NCBI RefSeq assembly: GCF_000294775.2
Contig: NZ_CP015507.1
Location: 248,001 to 312,000, forward strand
Origin: Cytobacillus oceanisediminis 2691
Lineage (GTDB): Bacteria > Bacillota > Bacilli > Bacillales > Cytobacillaceae
Length of the DNA: 64,000 nt
Reading direction: 5' to 3'
A model generated the notes under the pieces. The model was given only the letters and a program-made list of their open reading frames with translations, was not told where the DNA came from and ran no database searches. Shown here piece after piece: positions 45,354-54,546 of the stretch (position 1 is its first letter; the number at the start of each line of letters is the position of its first letter). Made by a program: the position numbers and the translations under genes.

Positions 45354-45491
45354 ATAAATACTTCACTAAGCACATTTATGAAAATTGCCATCACTGCAGT
45401 TGTAATCAGTGCCTTTATTTTTGGAGCTATGTTTACAGATATGGGCAGCATTTCAGATTCCATTGCTGATTACATAACAAATAGTGGATAG
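45354..45491 (+). CDS. Small pilin-like peptide 1
   Basis: 45 aa reading from ATA at 45354, eight bases after AAGGAGG; ATG at 45348 is too close to the ribosome binding site. The sequence NTSLSTFMKIAITAVVISAFIFGAMF aligns with pilin-like 3 (MNQTLSTFLKIAVTVV). One hydrophobic helix, no prepilin peptidase cleavage motif seen. Confidence 0.5.
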   Translation: MNTSLSTFMKIAITAVVISAFIFGAMFTDMGSISDSIADYITNSG

Positions 45492-45502
45492 GGTGAAAAC
45501 GT

Positions 45503-45655
45503 GTGAATAAATCATTAGCCACTTTTATGTTAATGGCATCTATCGTCATAATTATCACTGGACTTCTCTTTGGAGTTGCCTATGATTCTTTAAAGCAAAA
45601 AAATAATCATCATGAACAAATGTTAAATACTGAGCACCAAATAAAATTTAAATAA
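45503..45655 (+). CDS. Small pilin-like peptide 2
   Basis: 50 aa, GTG start. MNKSLATFMLMASIVIIITGLLFG then a His/Asn/Lys-rich tail. Same N-terminal pattern as the two flanking peptides. Probably a major or minor Tad pilin-like subunit. Confidence 0.55.
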   Translation: MNKSLATFMLMASIVIIITGLLFGVAYDSLKQKNNHHEQMLNTEHQIKFK

Positions 45656-45682
45656 ATTATTTATTATTGGAGGAATTTAACC

Positions 45683-45844
45683 ATGAATCAAACATTATCT
45701 ACATTCTTAAAAATTGCAGTAACAGTAGTATCGATTAGCGCATTTCTATTCTTTATTGGATACAACATGATCAGCTCAGAATCTACAGAATATCAAACTG
45801 AAATTACTGGTATTAGTAACAACCTGCCATCTGATGGTAATTAA
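45683..45844 (+). CDS. Small pilin-like peptide 3
   Basis: 53 aa, ATG with GGAGG upstream. Hydrophobic N-terminal helix (MNQTLSTFLKIAVTVVSISAFLFF) and short polar C-terminus. Part of a tandem family of three. Confidence 0.6.
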   Translation: MNQTLSTFLKIAVTVVSISAFLFFIGYNMISSESTEYQTEITGISNNLPSDGN

Positions 45845-45899
45845 TTTTTAAATGAGGGGGAGGCATCATAGCTTCCCCCTTACTAAGGAGGATTCTTAA

Positions 45900-46277
45900 A
45901 TGTCAAAGACATTAGGAGAATGGATGACCCTTTTTATTGTCATAAATATTATGTTTGCTCCGATTCTGGCTTATCTTGATAGTCTACATAGAGAAGCTGT
46001 AGAAGTAGTTCTCACCGAGGGAGCAAAGAAAGCATCGATAGAAGGCAGATTCACTCCCGCTATTATTGATGAGATGAAAGACACTTTAGTAGATAGGTAT
46101 AACTTTGATGAATCAAAAATTAAGGTAACAGCCACACAATCATTAACACCCCGTAACCAATATATAGAAGCAAGTATTGAAGCCCCAAGAAGTTTCATTT
46201 TTATTCTAGATATTTTTAATCAAGGTCCAGGTACTTTTAAAAAGGAAACCAAAATCTTAAGCGAATATATTAATTAG
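45900..46277 (+). CDS. TadE-like minor pilin/pseudopilin
   Basis: 125 aa. N-terminal hydrophobic helix (about 8-28) followed by a TadE/TadF-like soluble domain (REAVEVVLTEGAKKASIEGRF). AAGGAGG upstream of the ATG. Confidence 0.55.
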   Translation: MSKTLGEWMTLFIVINIMFAPILAYLDSLHREAVEVVLTEGAKKASIEGRFTPAIIDEMKDTLVDRYNFDESKIKVTATQSLTPRNQYIEASIEAPRSFIFILDIFNQGPGTFKKETKILSEYIN

Positions 46278-46288
46278 GAGTTATTTGT

Positions 46289-46786
46289 ATGGCTACTACC
46301 CTTAGAACCATTCTATTTATTCTCTTATTCGCATTTATAACGCAAATTCAATTTAATCTTGATGCTGATAAAACAGCTACAAGGCAATTAAAAAATGCTT
46401 TGGAGTTAGCTGTTCACGACGCTGCCTTAGCTGTTAATCCTGAACAGTTGGGAAATGGACGAATTGTTTTTGATCAGGATAAGGCCATAGATAAGCTTAA
46501 AGCCAGCTTAGAAAAAAATTTAGATATTAAAAGTGGTTCTGGGTTTGTGTATACACCAAATCAAAATTCATTTTATAAGAATGATATTTTTCTTTTGCAT
46601 CTTGAATTTATAGATGATAGTTATCCAAGAACCTATCCATTTACATACGTTAATGACCAATTTAAGATTATGGAAACTGTTGATGGTCCTAGTGTCATAG
46701 CAGTTATTAGTACTGAAAGCCCCCGTTGGTTTGTCGGAGACTCGAGCTTTATTAGGCAGGCAGCGGTTTATGAATATAAAAAATAA
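46289..46786 (+). CDS. TadE/TadG-like pilus protein
   Basis: 165 aa. Membrane helix at residues 5-22, then ATRQLKNALELAVHDAALAV, the pattern of TadE/G-like proteins. Last gene of the tad operon. Confidence 0.55.
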   Translation: MATTLRTILFILLFAFITQIQFNLDADKTATRQLKNALELAVHDAALAVNPEQLGNGRIVFDQDKAIDKLKASLEKNLDIKSGSGFVYTPNQNSFYKNDIFLLHLEFIDDSYPRTYPFTYVNDQFKIMETVDGPSVIAVISTESPRWFVGDSSFIRQAAVYEYKK

Positions 46787-46854
46787 ATAAACGACTCATA
46801 TTTAATTGACCCATAATACCTAACTGTATTATGATTAAATTAATATATGGCTAA

Positions 46855-46910
46855 CGGGAAAAACCCGAATGAATGATTGAACTTATTCAATCGTTTGTTC
46901 GGGTTTTTTT
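46855..46910 (+). promoter_or_regulatory. Terminator/attenuator (CGGGAAAAACCCG type)
   Basis: CGGGAAAAACCCG at 46855-46867, then CCCGAA...TTCGGG with seven T. It separates the tad operon from the surface-protein operon. Confidence 0.7.
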
Positions 46911-46931
46911 GTATTCATATTTAACCAATGT

Positions 46932-46960
46932 TTGAAAAGTCTTCCAAAATTTAATATAAT
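46932..46960 (+). promoter_or_regulatory. SigA-type promoter for surface-protein genes
   Basis: TTGAAA (46932-46937), 17-bp spacer, TATAAT (46955-46960), followed by leader B. Confidence 0.75.
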
Positions 46961-46992
46961 AGTCTCAGATGTTAGCTTTTACTATTTTATTG

Positions 46993-47112
46993 CATCTCCT
47001 ACTTTGGAGTTAGCGGATTCACAAAAAGAGCGGTTCTTTGGGACTTAAGAGTTACAAGGCTTATAGTACTTATTTACTATTGCCTAAAAACCTCTACCAA
47101 GGAGCCGTTTTT
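46993..47112 (+). promoter_or_regulatory. Structured leader with terminator, family A member
   Basis: Hairpin CTCC/GGAG followed by TTAGCGGAT, then CGGTTCTTTGG (47031) pairing fully with CCAAGGAGCCG and five T. Lies 30 bases before the KPEP-repeat protein start. Confidence 0.65.
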
Positions 47113-47145
47113 GTTTTGTGAAAAAAAATATAGGGGGAAGAACAC

Positions 47146-48180
47146 ATGTTGAGACAAAAGAATGCAACAAAAATCGAGGAAAATTCTAGAGAAAGAAGGG
47201 GAAGACGAATGAGGAAATTTATGAAGGCAACGTTAGCAACACTATTAGCTGCAAATATAGGAGGGATCTTTCAAAGTAATTCCGTAGAAGCAAGTTCAAA
47301 GGCCAGCTGCAGTATGACAATTCAATCGGATATTCATACAGAAAACAACTGGGCAAATGCAACCGGTCCCTGCAATGGGTTGGTTAACGGCTTTTATTCT
47401 GCAAGCGCTAATAACTTTCATGTTGTTGGCCACGTTACTACTGAAGTAACAAGAAGCGGTCAAAAGTTCACAATATCTATCTTCGAGGAGCCTTTTCAAG
47501 CGGAACTAACTGTAACAACTATCTTGAAGGCGAAACCGAAACCAGAGCCTAAGCCCGAGCCAAAACCAGAACCTAAACCAGAACCGAAGCCTCAGCCTAA
47601 GCCTGAGCCGAAACCACAACCAAAGCCAGAACCGAAACCTCAGCCTAAACCTGAGCCTAAGCCACAGCCTAAGCCAGAGTCAAAACCGACAACGAAGCCG
47701 GTGTCTAAACCTACAGAAACTCAAAGTCAAACAAATAAGACATCAACTTCATCTAATAGTAGCGGTGGAAGCAGTAAAAACACTTCAACAAATACCACAA
47801 CAACATCAAAGGCAAAAGGCAATGAGGAAAATTCTAAATCAGTCACTGAAAAACAAGTAAAAGAGGTGGCGAGTGCATCAACTAATGGAGATAAAGAAAG
47901 CTCCAATGATGAAGCAGCAAAAGAAAAAGACGATAGCAAATCTGAAGATGAAAAGTCATCTGAAGATACTATAAATCAAGATGAGGATAACGGTGGTGAT
48001 GGAGAAGAAAAATCAATTCAAACAGAAGAAAAAATTAATAGTCAATCTGCTTTAAAAGATGTTTCTAGTGATAGCAACCAAAATTCTAGTAACAATAAAA
48101 TTTGGGTTGGCTTTTCCTTATTAATCTTAATGGCGATTGGAGGAGTTATTTGGTTTTTCAAATTTAGAAAGGTGAGATAG
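47146..48180 (+). CDS. Surface protein with Lys-Pro-Glu-Pro stalk and C-terminal membrane anchor
   Basis: 344 aa (ATG at 47146 with GGGGG eight bases upstream; an in-frame ATG at 47209 gives a more usual signal peptide). Signal sequence ending near SNSVEAS, a small folded domain with two Cys pairs candidates (about 50-120), then KPEP/KPQP repeats (about 128-180), a Ser/Thr/Asn-rich linker, an acidic linker, and a C-terminal hydrophobic helix WVGFSLLILMAIGGVIWFF with a basic tail. No LPxTG. Likely spans the cell wall, perhaps presenting the next gene's product or pilus. Confidence 0.7.
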   Translation: MLRQKNATKIEENSRERRGRRMRKFMKATLATLLAANIGGIFQSNSVEASSKASCSMTIQSDIHTENNWANATGPCNGLVNGFYSASANNFHVVGHVTTEVTRSGQKFTISIFEEPFQAELTVTTILKAKPKPEPKPEPKPEPKPEPKPQPKPEPKPQPKPEPKPQPKPEPKPQPKPESKPTTKPVSKPTETQSQTNKTSTSSNSSGGSSKNTSTNTTTTSKAKGNEENSKSVTEKQVKEVASASTNGDKESSNDEAAKEKDDSKSEDEKSSEDTINQDEDNGGDGEEKSIQTEEKINSQSALKDVSSDSNQNSSNNKIWVGFSLLILMAIGGVIWFFKFRKVR

Positions 48181-48182
48181 AT

Positions 48183-51100
48183 TTGAATCGTATCAAATTC
48201 AAATTAATAGCATTTCTATTCTTTTTACTTGTAGGGGGAAGTATTTTCTTCTTCCCCTCTGCAAGTTCCGCTGAATATTCTCCATTTGATGTTCCAAGTA
48301 CAGTAAGAAGTGGGTGGAATAAAACGCCTGGTGGAAAACATTACAAAGAGAACACCGGGAGAATGCTCATTTACGATGTATATTACAACAAATATATATC
48401 TGGCGGACAACGTATCGTTAACAAGAATTTTAACGGCACGGGAACACAACCTTATTTAGAATTTAGAGGCTGGTCAGTAATTTTTGGACATAAACGGCAT
48501 TTAAGTTCTAATAACGAAACCTACATCGCAGCTCAAAAAGTTGCTGGTAGTGGAGCCGGGGCAATAAAAATATTTAGAGCACAGCAACGAGGATTATACG
48601 CTACCGAAGATCTTGAGTACAATAACCAAGGATCTGGTATCTATAACGAATGTTCCGCTTCAACAACGAATACTCCAAACTATGATTGTAATATGCGTTA
48701 TGAAAGTGTAGGATTTGATGCTTATTTACCTCTTAATGAATTATTCCCTGACGACAGTAAAGATGCTGTTTGGTCCCTCTATCTAATAAAAAAGGTAGAC
48801 TCTCATATTGTCTATACACCTCTAATAGTTCCTTTTGATTTTTCAAATAGAGATTTTAAATATGGGAGCATTTCTTTATCAAGCGGACAAAACACCAATA
48901 AACTGACGATGAATACCGATGAAGTTTTAAGGCGTTCCAAACCACGTGAAGCAGCTGCAAGTGTACGGGATGAGTTAGGGTCTGATCGTTACTTTACAAA
49001 CAATACGACTTATACTCGTGTTGATTCGGAGGAATCTCAAACAGCTGTATGGTATGGAGTAAGGAGCCCTAAAGATAGCAATAAAACCAAATGGGCTGCC
49101 ACTTCTTATTGGCGCTTTTCAGGAGATCAGGCCAGAATATCATATATTACTGAAAACGATCCACCTGAACATATTGCCGATAGTATCACTAATCATCGTT
49201 TTCAAGATGGCAGTAATCATTGGGTTCAACCTAATGATACGGTGACTGTAATGCTCCGCCAATACGATAAAGAATCAGGAAATAAAAATCAGTTCTTAAG
49301 AATGCTTGGAAGTGGGGTTGAGGTTCGAGCACGACATGATTTCTTTGATGCCACTAACCATAACTACCATTGGGTCAAAAGTAATCATTTAGTAATTGAA
49401 GCAGCAAAAAGGACTGAAAATACCAAGTATGGAAAAGTCGAATGGAGTGTCACTCCTAAAACACATGGCCATACATATGACGTCCAGTACCATTACACTG
49501 ATAATGTGGGAAATGCTGTAGGATATGATACTGGCTCAGGAAATACCGGTCTTAAATTAAGTGTTGATGGCGTCGCTCCGACTAATATAACAAACAGTCT
49601 TACAGGGGCAAGATATATTAACGGAAATGATTACTGGGTAAGAGAAAATGAATCAGTAACCATTACATTAAGACAGAGGGACCCTCATTCCGGAAACAAA
49701 TACCAATATCTTAGATTATTAGGAAGTGGGGTTGAGGTTAGATCTCGCCATGATTTCGCCGCTGCTTCAGATTATAACAACCATTGGATTAAAAGTAACC
49801 ACCTTGTTATCGATGAAGCTAATAGGACCGAAAATACTGATTATGGTACTGTGAAATGGAATGTTACCCCAAAAACACATGGACATAATTACGATATCCA
49901 ATATCACTATTTTGATAATGTAAACAATGGTAGAGGATACGATACCGGTGAAGGAGACACAGGTATGAATTTACGTGTTGATAGCGTTTCTCCTTCTCAT
50001 ATATCGCATAGCTTAACCGGTGCCAAATACGTTAACAATAATGTTTATTGGGTAAACTCTGATGATAAAGTCACAGTACAATTGAGGCAACATGACGGTG
50101 ATTCTGGAAATAAGCGACAATATTTACGTTTGGCAGGCAACAATATCGATGTGCGTTCCAGCCACTATTTTAGTGAAAGTACTAATCACCAGAACTCGTT
50201 CTTTAAAAGTTCACACGCAGTTATTGAAGCGGCTAACAGACAAGAACAAACAGCTTATGGAAAAGTGAATTGGACAGTGGTACCCAAAACACACGGCCAC
50301 CTTTATGATATCCAATATTATTATCAAGATAACGTCGACAATATTAGCAATGTTGTAATTGATGAAGCGGCTAAAGGTTATCAATCTACAAATATGAAAC
50401 TTGGCGTTGATGATGCAGGACCAGTTATTCAATACCGAAATAATGAAGATACATCTGATTTTTCTAGTAGAGATTGGAGCAAGGAGAGCATTAAGGTTCG
50501 ACTCAAATTTAACGATGCTCATTCTGGTTATAAAAGATCCCGATATGTCTGGACACAATCCTCTAGTACTCCAACTGAATCGCAATGGTCTTCCTGGTCA
50601 ACCAACTCAAATTATGTAGTAACGAAATCAGGAAAAGGGCAATGGTACCTTCATGTGCAATCTGAAGATAATGTTGGTAACGTGTCCACTACGTATAAAG
50701 GAGCTTATAAGTTCAATAACCCTCCAGTAGCTGGGTTTAATACAGATAAAACAACCTATTATCGTGATGGAACCATTAAGGTTACTTCGACTGCCACTGA
50801 CCCGGATGGAGACCCACTGACTTACCATTATGTGCTTGTAAAAGCAGATGGCACTAAGGTAACCAGTACTTCCATTAATCCTTCTTTTACTGGATTGGAT
50901 AAGCCTGGTACCTTTACGATTACTCAAACCGTAAAGGATCCTGAAGGGGCAACAGATAGCATTACAAAATCGGTAGAAGTCGTGAATAGACCGCCTACTG
51001 CAGGATTCAATACCGATAAAGCAAAATATTTTAACAATGAATCAATTAAAATTACATCTACTGCTTCTGATATTGATGGTGATAAATTAACATACGTTTA

Positions 51101-51944
51101 TGAGTTAACGAAGCCTGATGGCAGTAAAGTTACTTCTTCCGCTGCTAATCCTACGTTTAATGGTTTGCAATTAATTGGTGTTTATACCATAGTACAAACT
51201 GTTAAAGATACCTATAACGCTACAGACACCATCACTAAAACAATCGAAGTGGTTAACAGACCTTCAACAATTACGTTGACGTATGACCCAACTGATCCTT
51301 ATGAAGGAGATACAATTAATGTTTGCGTAAGGGTTCATGATGCAGATGGTCATAAGATGGATGTGAAAATCTATGTTACAGAAGAGGGGACATTTGAAAA
51401 GACAGTACTTACTAAAACAAAAGTAGTCTCCGATACCAAACATTGCTACAGCTTTGTTTCCAAACATAAAAAATATACATTCCGTGCAACATCTGATGAC
51501 GGATATGATGAGACTGAGGTTACAACCTGGGTGAATGTAAAACCTCTTATTATAAAAGGTTACGTCAAACATACCCCAGATTGGCAAAATAAACACCAGT
51601 CATTAGGTCACAAAGATAATCAGTTTTATAGCGGAGAAAAATTCTTGTTAGAAGCTGATGTTTCACCATATCCAATCGTATATGTTAAAAGTACACTTAA
51701 AGCATCACAAGCCAATTCTGTTTCAATTAACAGAACAGTCACCCTAGGAAAAACTACCTCAATTCTTTATAAAGGAGAGTTGTATGACCCTGCTTTTATA
51801 GAATACCCAACAAATATAAAGCCAGGGCCGGCTATCTTTGAATTTGAAGTAAAGTATACAAACGGGGTTATCAAAAAAGATAGTGTACCAATAGAAATTC
51901 TTGCAGATTCTTATAAAGCGTTTAAGCTTCATAGAAAGTATTAA
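48183..51944 (+). CDS. Large secreted repeat protein (1253 aa), adhesin-like
   Basis: Signal peptide ends near SASSAEYS. N-terminal unknown domain (about 30-320), three tandem repeats of about 125 aa (marked by TPKTHGHxYDxQYHYxDNV and LRQxDxxSGNK) between about 325 and 740, then two Ig/PKD-like repeats with AGFNTDK and ATDPDGDxLTY motifs, and further beta domains. No wall anchor seen, so secreted or complexed with the stalk protein encoded three bases upstream. Function (adhesion or mating-pair contact) is inference. Confidence 0.7.
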   Translation: MNRIKFKLIAFLFFLLVGGSIFFFPSASSAEYSPFDVPSTVRSGWNKTPGGKHYKENTGRMLIYDVYYNKYISGGQRIVNKNFNGTGTQPYLEFRGWSVIFGHKRHLSSNNETYIAAQKVAGSGAGAIKIFRAQQRGLYATEDLEYNNQGSGIYNECSASTTNTPNYDCNMRYESVGFDAYLPLNELFPDDSKDAVWSLYLIKKVDSHIVYTPLIVPFDFSNRDFKYGSISLSSGQNTNKLTMNTDEVLRRSKPREAAASVRDELGSDRYFTNNTTYTRVDSEESQTAVWYGVRSPKDSNKTKWAATSYWRFSGDQARISYITENDPPEHIADSITNHRFQDGSNHWVQPNDTVTVMLRQYDKESGNKNQFLRMLGSGVEVRARHDFFDATNHNYHWVKSNHLVIEAAKRTENTKYGKVEWSVTPKTHGHTYDVQYHYTDNVGNAVGYDTGSGNTGLKLSVDGVAPTNITNSLTGARYINGNDYWVRENESVTITLRQRDPHSGNKYQYLRLLGSGVEVRSRHDFAAASDYNNHWIKSNHLVIDEANRTENTDYGTVKWNVTPKTHGHNYDIQYHYFDNVNNGRGYDTGEGDTGMNLRVDSVSPSHISHSLTGAKYVNNNVYWVNSDDKVTVQLRQHDGDSGNKRQYLRLAGNNIDVRSSHYFSESTNHQNSFFKSSHAVIEAANRQEQTAYGKVNWTVVPKTHGHLYDIQYYYQDNVDNISNVVIDEAAKGYQSTNMKLGVDDAGPVIQYRNNEDTSDFSSRDWSKESIKVRLKFNDAHSGYKRSRYVWTQSSSTPTESQWSSWSTNSNYVVTKSGKGQWYLHVQSEDNVGNVSTTYKGAYKFNNPPVAGFNTDKTTYYRDGTIKVTSTATDPDGDPLTYHYVLVKADGTKVTSTSINPSFTGLDKPGTFTITQTVKDPEGATDSITKSVEVVNRPPTAGFNTDKAKYFNNESIKITSTASDIDGDKLTYVYELTKPDGSKVTSSAANPTFNGLQLIGVYTIVQTVKDTYNATDTITKTIEVVNRPSTITLTYDPTDPYEGDTINVCVRVHDADGHKMDVKIYVTEEGTFEKTVLTKTKVVSDTKHCYSFVSKHKKYTFRATSDDGYDETEVTTWVNVKPLIIKGYVKHTPDWQNKHQSLGHKDNQFYSGEKFLLEADVSPYPIVYVKSTLKASQANSVSINRTVTLGKTTSILYKGELYDPAFIEYPTNIKPGPAIFEFEVKYTNGVIKKDSVPIEILADSYKAFKLHRKY

Positions 51945-51951
51945 TCAATAA

Positions 51952-51990
51952 AGAAACTCCACAGCTACCAAATGTAGCAATGGAGTTTTT
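51952..51990 (+). terminator. Terminator after adhesin-like gene
   Basis: AAACTCCA pairs with TGGAGTTT, loop with CAGCTACC...GTAGC, followed by T run; also positioned to serve the small lipoprotein gene on the minus strand. Confidence 0.8.
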
Positions 51991-51995
51991 TCTTT

Positions 51996-52187
51996 TTATA
52001 CATAATTTTTCTTTTCAAGTTTAGGCTTTGGTGTAACAATCAGAGGTGGGAGAATTTCATCGTCCTTAGCAGTTGTAATGTTCTCAGAATTATTTAGAAT
52101 ATCTATAGAGTAATTCGCTCCAGTTGAGCAGCCGCTCATTAGCAATCCGATAGTAATAGAAGAGGTTACAAGCAATTTTTTATTCAT
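51996..52187 (-). CDS. Small lipoprotein, candidate signal-peptide precursor
   Basis: 63 aa. Lipoprotein signal peptide with lipobox LLMSGC, then 43 residues ending PPLIVTPKPKLEKKNYV. It lies 12 bases after the RRNPP-like regulator on the same strand, the usual place for a cognate pheromone precursor. Could act simply as a lipoprotein; peptide function is inference. Confidence 0.6.
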   Translation of the reverse strand: MNKKLLVTSSITIGLLMSGCSTGANYSIDILNNSENITTAKDDEILPPLIVTPKPKLEKKNYV

Positions 52188-52199
52188 GGTGACACTCCT

Positions 52200-53468
52200 T
52201 TATTTGGTTAGGTTTGATTTATTAAGAAATTCTCTTGAATACGCAAAATATTTAGCAGCATTTTTATATTTTCCATTAGCATAATGGTGATCCCCCAGAA
52301 ACAGACAGTAATTAGATAAGGAAAAATACTTTTTTTCCATTTCCAACGCGGGAATTACTTTAGAGAACAATAATTTCTGTAATTCTTCATATTTATCAAG
52401 CAATAATAGATTATAAAAGTTAAATTCTAAATAAAACTGATTTTTTAAGTCAGGGTGTTTAATCAACAATTCAAAGCCTTTTTGAACTAGCTGAAATGCC
52501 TCATTATTGTTATTTCTTTTATGTAATTCCTTAACTAAAGAAAGGATAGTTTGAACGTGAACATAAGGGGTCAATTGATCTTCCTTACTTAAAATTTCTT
52601 GAAAAAGATCAATTGCTTTATCTATCTCTCCGATGACACCGTACAGAAACCCTAAATTATGCTGGATTGTTAAGGAAATATCTTTGTAATGTATCTGGCC
52701 AGCTAAGTCTAAAGCGGTTTTATACTGAGAAATTGCTTCCTCCATATTATTATTCCTTCGATGAGTAATCCCTAATAAAACATGACAGTCCACACATCTC
52801 TTTAGAAGATAAAGCTCCTGGTAAATCTCTAGTGCTGATTGACAATATTTTAAACAAATAGCGGTTTTTTTCAATCTTGCGGCAGCGAGCGAGTAAGCAT
52901 AGTATAGGTCAGCTATTTCTAAATTATTTAACGTAAACATCGTAACTAGGCTCACTGATTTTTCAAAAAAATATAATGATTTCTCTGCCTTTTGGGTGTG
53001 GTAGTAATAATAACCTAATGCTTTATAAAAGAAATATCTTAACTCAGATGGAAGCTGGGCTTCTTTTGAAAAAATTGATTGTATCAATTGGGGGAGTTCT
53101 TTAAACTGCTTTCTTTCCACAAAGTAGAAAATAGAAATAACTTCAAATCTCAAATTTAACGCTTCTGAAAAGTCCTTATTTAAAAGTTCCTTATAAACTT
53201 TCTCTGCATTTTGAATGTCCTTATTTAGCAGAAAGTTATAAAATCCTTGAATCTCTCTTTCTCCAAATTCATTGTTAAGAGTGCTATCCTCAATACCTAA
53301 TTTCTTAATTAATAAATTTTTAATTTCTTCACTCGGGTAAATGACTCCGTTTTCTATCTTAGATAGATATGAAATCGAACAAATTCCCTTTGCTAGTTCA
53401 TTTTGGTTTATTTTCTTTATTGTTCGTACATATTTAATCTGTTGGCCAAAGGTAAACTTCTCAAGCAT
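52200..53468 (-). CDS. XRE-TPR regulator (RRNPP/PlcR/NprR-like)
   Basis: 422 aa. N-terminal XRE helix-turn-helix (INQNELAKGICSISYLSKIENG, in parts residues 18-42) and a long TPR solenoid (for example ALGYYYYHTQKAEKSLYFFEKSV, NLGFLYGVIGEIDKAIDLFQEIL, in parts). This architecture is that of PlcR/NprR-type quorum-sensing regulators that bind secreted peptides re-imported through Opp. GGAGG five bases before ATG. Likely regulates plasmid genes such as transfer or surface proteins. Confidence 0.85.
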   Translation of the reverse strand: MLEKFTFGQQIKYVRTIKKINQNELAKGICSISYLSKIENGVIYPSEEIKNLLIKKLGIEDSTLNNEFGEREIQGFYNFLLNKDIQNAEKVYKELLNKDFSEALNLRFEVISIFYFVERKQFKELPQLIQSIFSKEAQLPSELRYFFYKALGYYYYHTQKAEKSLYFFEKSVSLVTMFTLNNLEIADLYYAYSLAAARLKKTAICLKYCQSALEIYQELYLLKRCVDCHVLLGITHRRNNNMEEAISQYKTALDLAGQIHYKDISLTIQHNLGFLYGVIGEIDKAIDLFQEILSKEDQLTPYVHVQTILSLVKELHKRNNNNEAFQLVQKGFELLIKHPDLKNQFYLEFNFYNLLLLDKYEELQKLLFSKVIPALEMEKKYFSLSNYCLFLGDHHYANGKYKNAAKYFAYSREFLNKSNLTK

Positions 53469-54149
53469 TTCCTCCCCCCTTCCTATAACAAGTTGTATGT
53501 ATATTTTACTATCTTTAGTAATATATTGTAAGTTGTGTGTGGGGGAGTTTGTTGATGAACGGGTATGAAATTTACAGATAAAGCATCAATAAAATACAAT
53601 AGAGTTCAAAAAATTGAACATTTTATTAAAGAATTTCCTATTTTTTTAGTTGTTTCCACTTTTATTGAATAACTATTTGAAATATCTATGAAAATGCAGT
53701 AGGTATATTGAATAGGAACTGAAGTTTGATAAAAAAATTATATGGTAAGCATCAGATATGCATAAAGTCCTAAAAAAACGTTACAAGAAAATATTTACTC
53801 TAGACAAGGATAAATGTATTATAAATTAGCCATTCTAGTTTAACATTTTATGCATATCACGAACTTGTGTTCGCTATTAAGAAAAGGAATTTTTTAGTAT
53901 ACTTTATTAAACAAAAGTATCTTGAATTTTATGGAACCTTATATTATTAGGGGGAATAATTAGCTTAAGATAAAGTAGAGTATCATCAGGTTTATCCTAC
54001 TGATCATTTAAAAAACCAGATAAATCAATTGGAAAATAACCACTGATAGCAACTGTTTTTAAATTTGTACTCTAATTTATTGTGAAAAAATACAATTAAA
54101 CCTACATTCATCTTGTAAATTAAAACTAAGAAAATCTATAGTTAAAGGG
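53469..54149. other. Non-coding AT-rich region with palindromes
   Basis: No credible gene. Holds two TATGCATA palindromes (53757-53764 and 53849-53856) and a perfect CGAACTTGTGTTCG element (53860-53873) similar to an SOS box. Could be the control region for the genes on either side. Confidence 0.45.
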
Positions 54150-54485
54150 ATGATAGAATTGAAACAAGAAGTCATTTTAAATGTACTGTTTTATATAAAG
54201 AGAACAATTTTTAGAAATGAAGAAAATAATAACCTTATTGAACTCATTTATATAACAAAAGAGGAAAAAGAAATAAAGAACGGTATTTCTCTTACTACTC
54301 CTGAAATTATGACATCGTATATTAATGAATTTAATGAACAAAATCTAACAGGGTTAAATTTGTCTTATGAGGAAGGTGTAGAGCAACAAGTATACATTAC
54401 AAAAGAAGAAGCTGAGTACTTACTGGAGATTTCTGCAGATGAACAAAAGTTTGTAGAAGCTTGTCATAACATTTTAAAAGCTTGA
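54150..54485 (+). CDS. Unknown protein
   Basis: 111 aa, acidic, helix-rich; contains the repeated word YITKEE (twice). ATG with AAAGGG upstream; a TTG three codons later is an alternative. Not recognised. Confidence 0.55.
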   Translation: MIELKQEVILNVLFYIKRTIFRNEENNNLIELIYITKEEKEIKNGISLTTPEIMTSYINEFNEQNLTGLNLSYEEGVEQQVYITKEEAEYLLEISADEQKFVEACHNILKA

Positions 54486-54546
54486 ACTAGGATGGTGAGA
54501 AATGGTAAAATCAAACTATAGTTTTTATTGATTTTGTCATTTTATT

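Noticed and set aside
47524..47700. Short DNA repeats resembling a CRISPR array
   Set aside because: They are in-frame codons for the KPEP/KPQP protein repeat; no spacers of even length and no cas genes.
49140..50400. Tandem DNA repeats as a mobile or recombination site
   Set aside because: They are diverged protein-domain repeats within one open frame.
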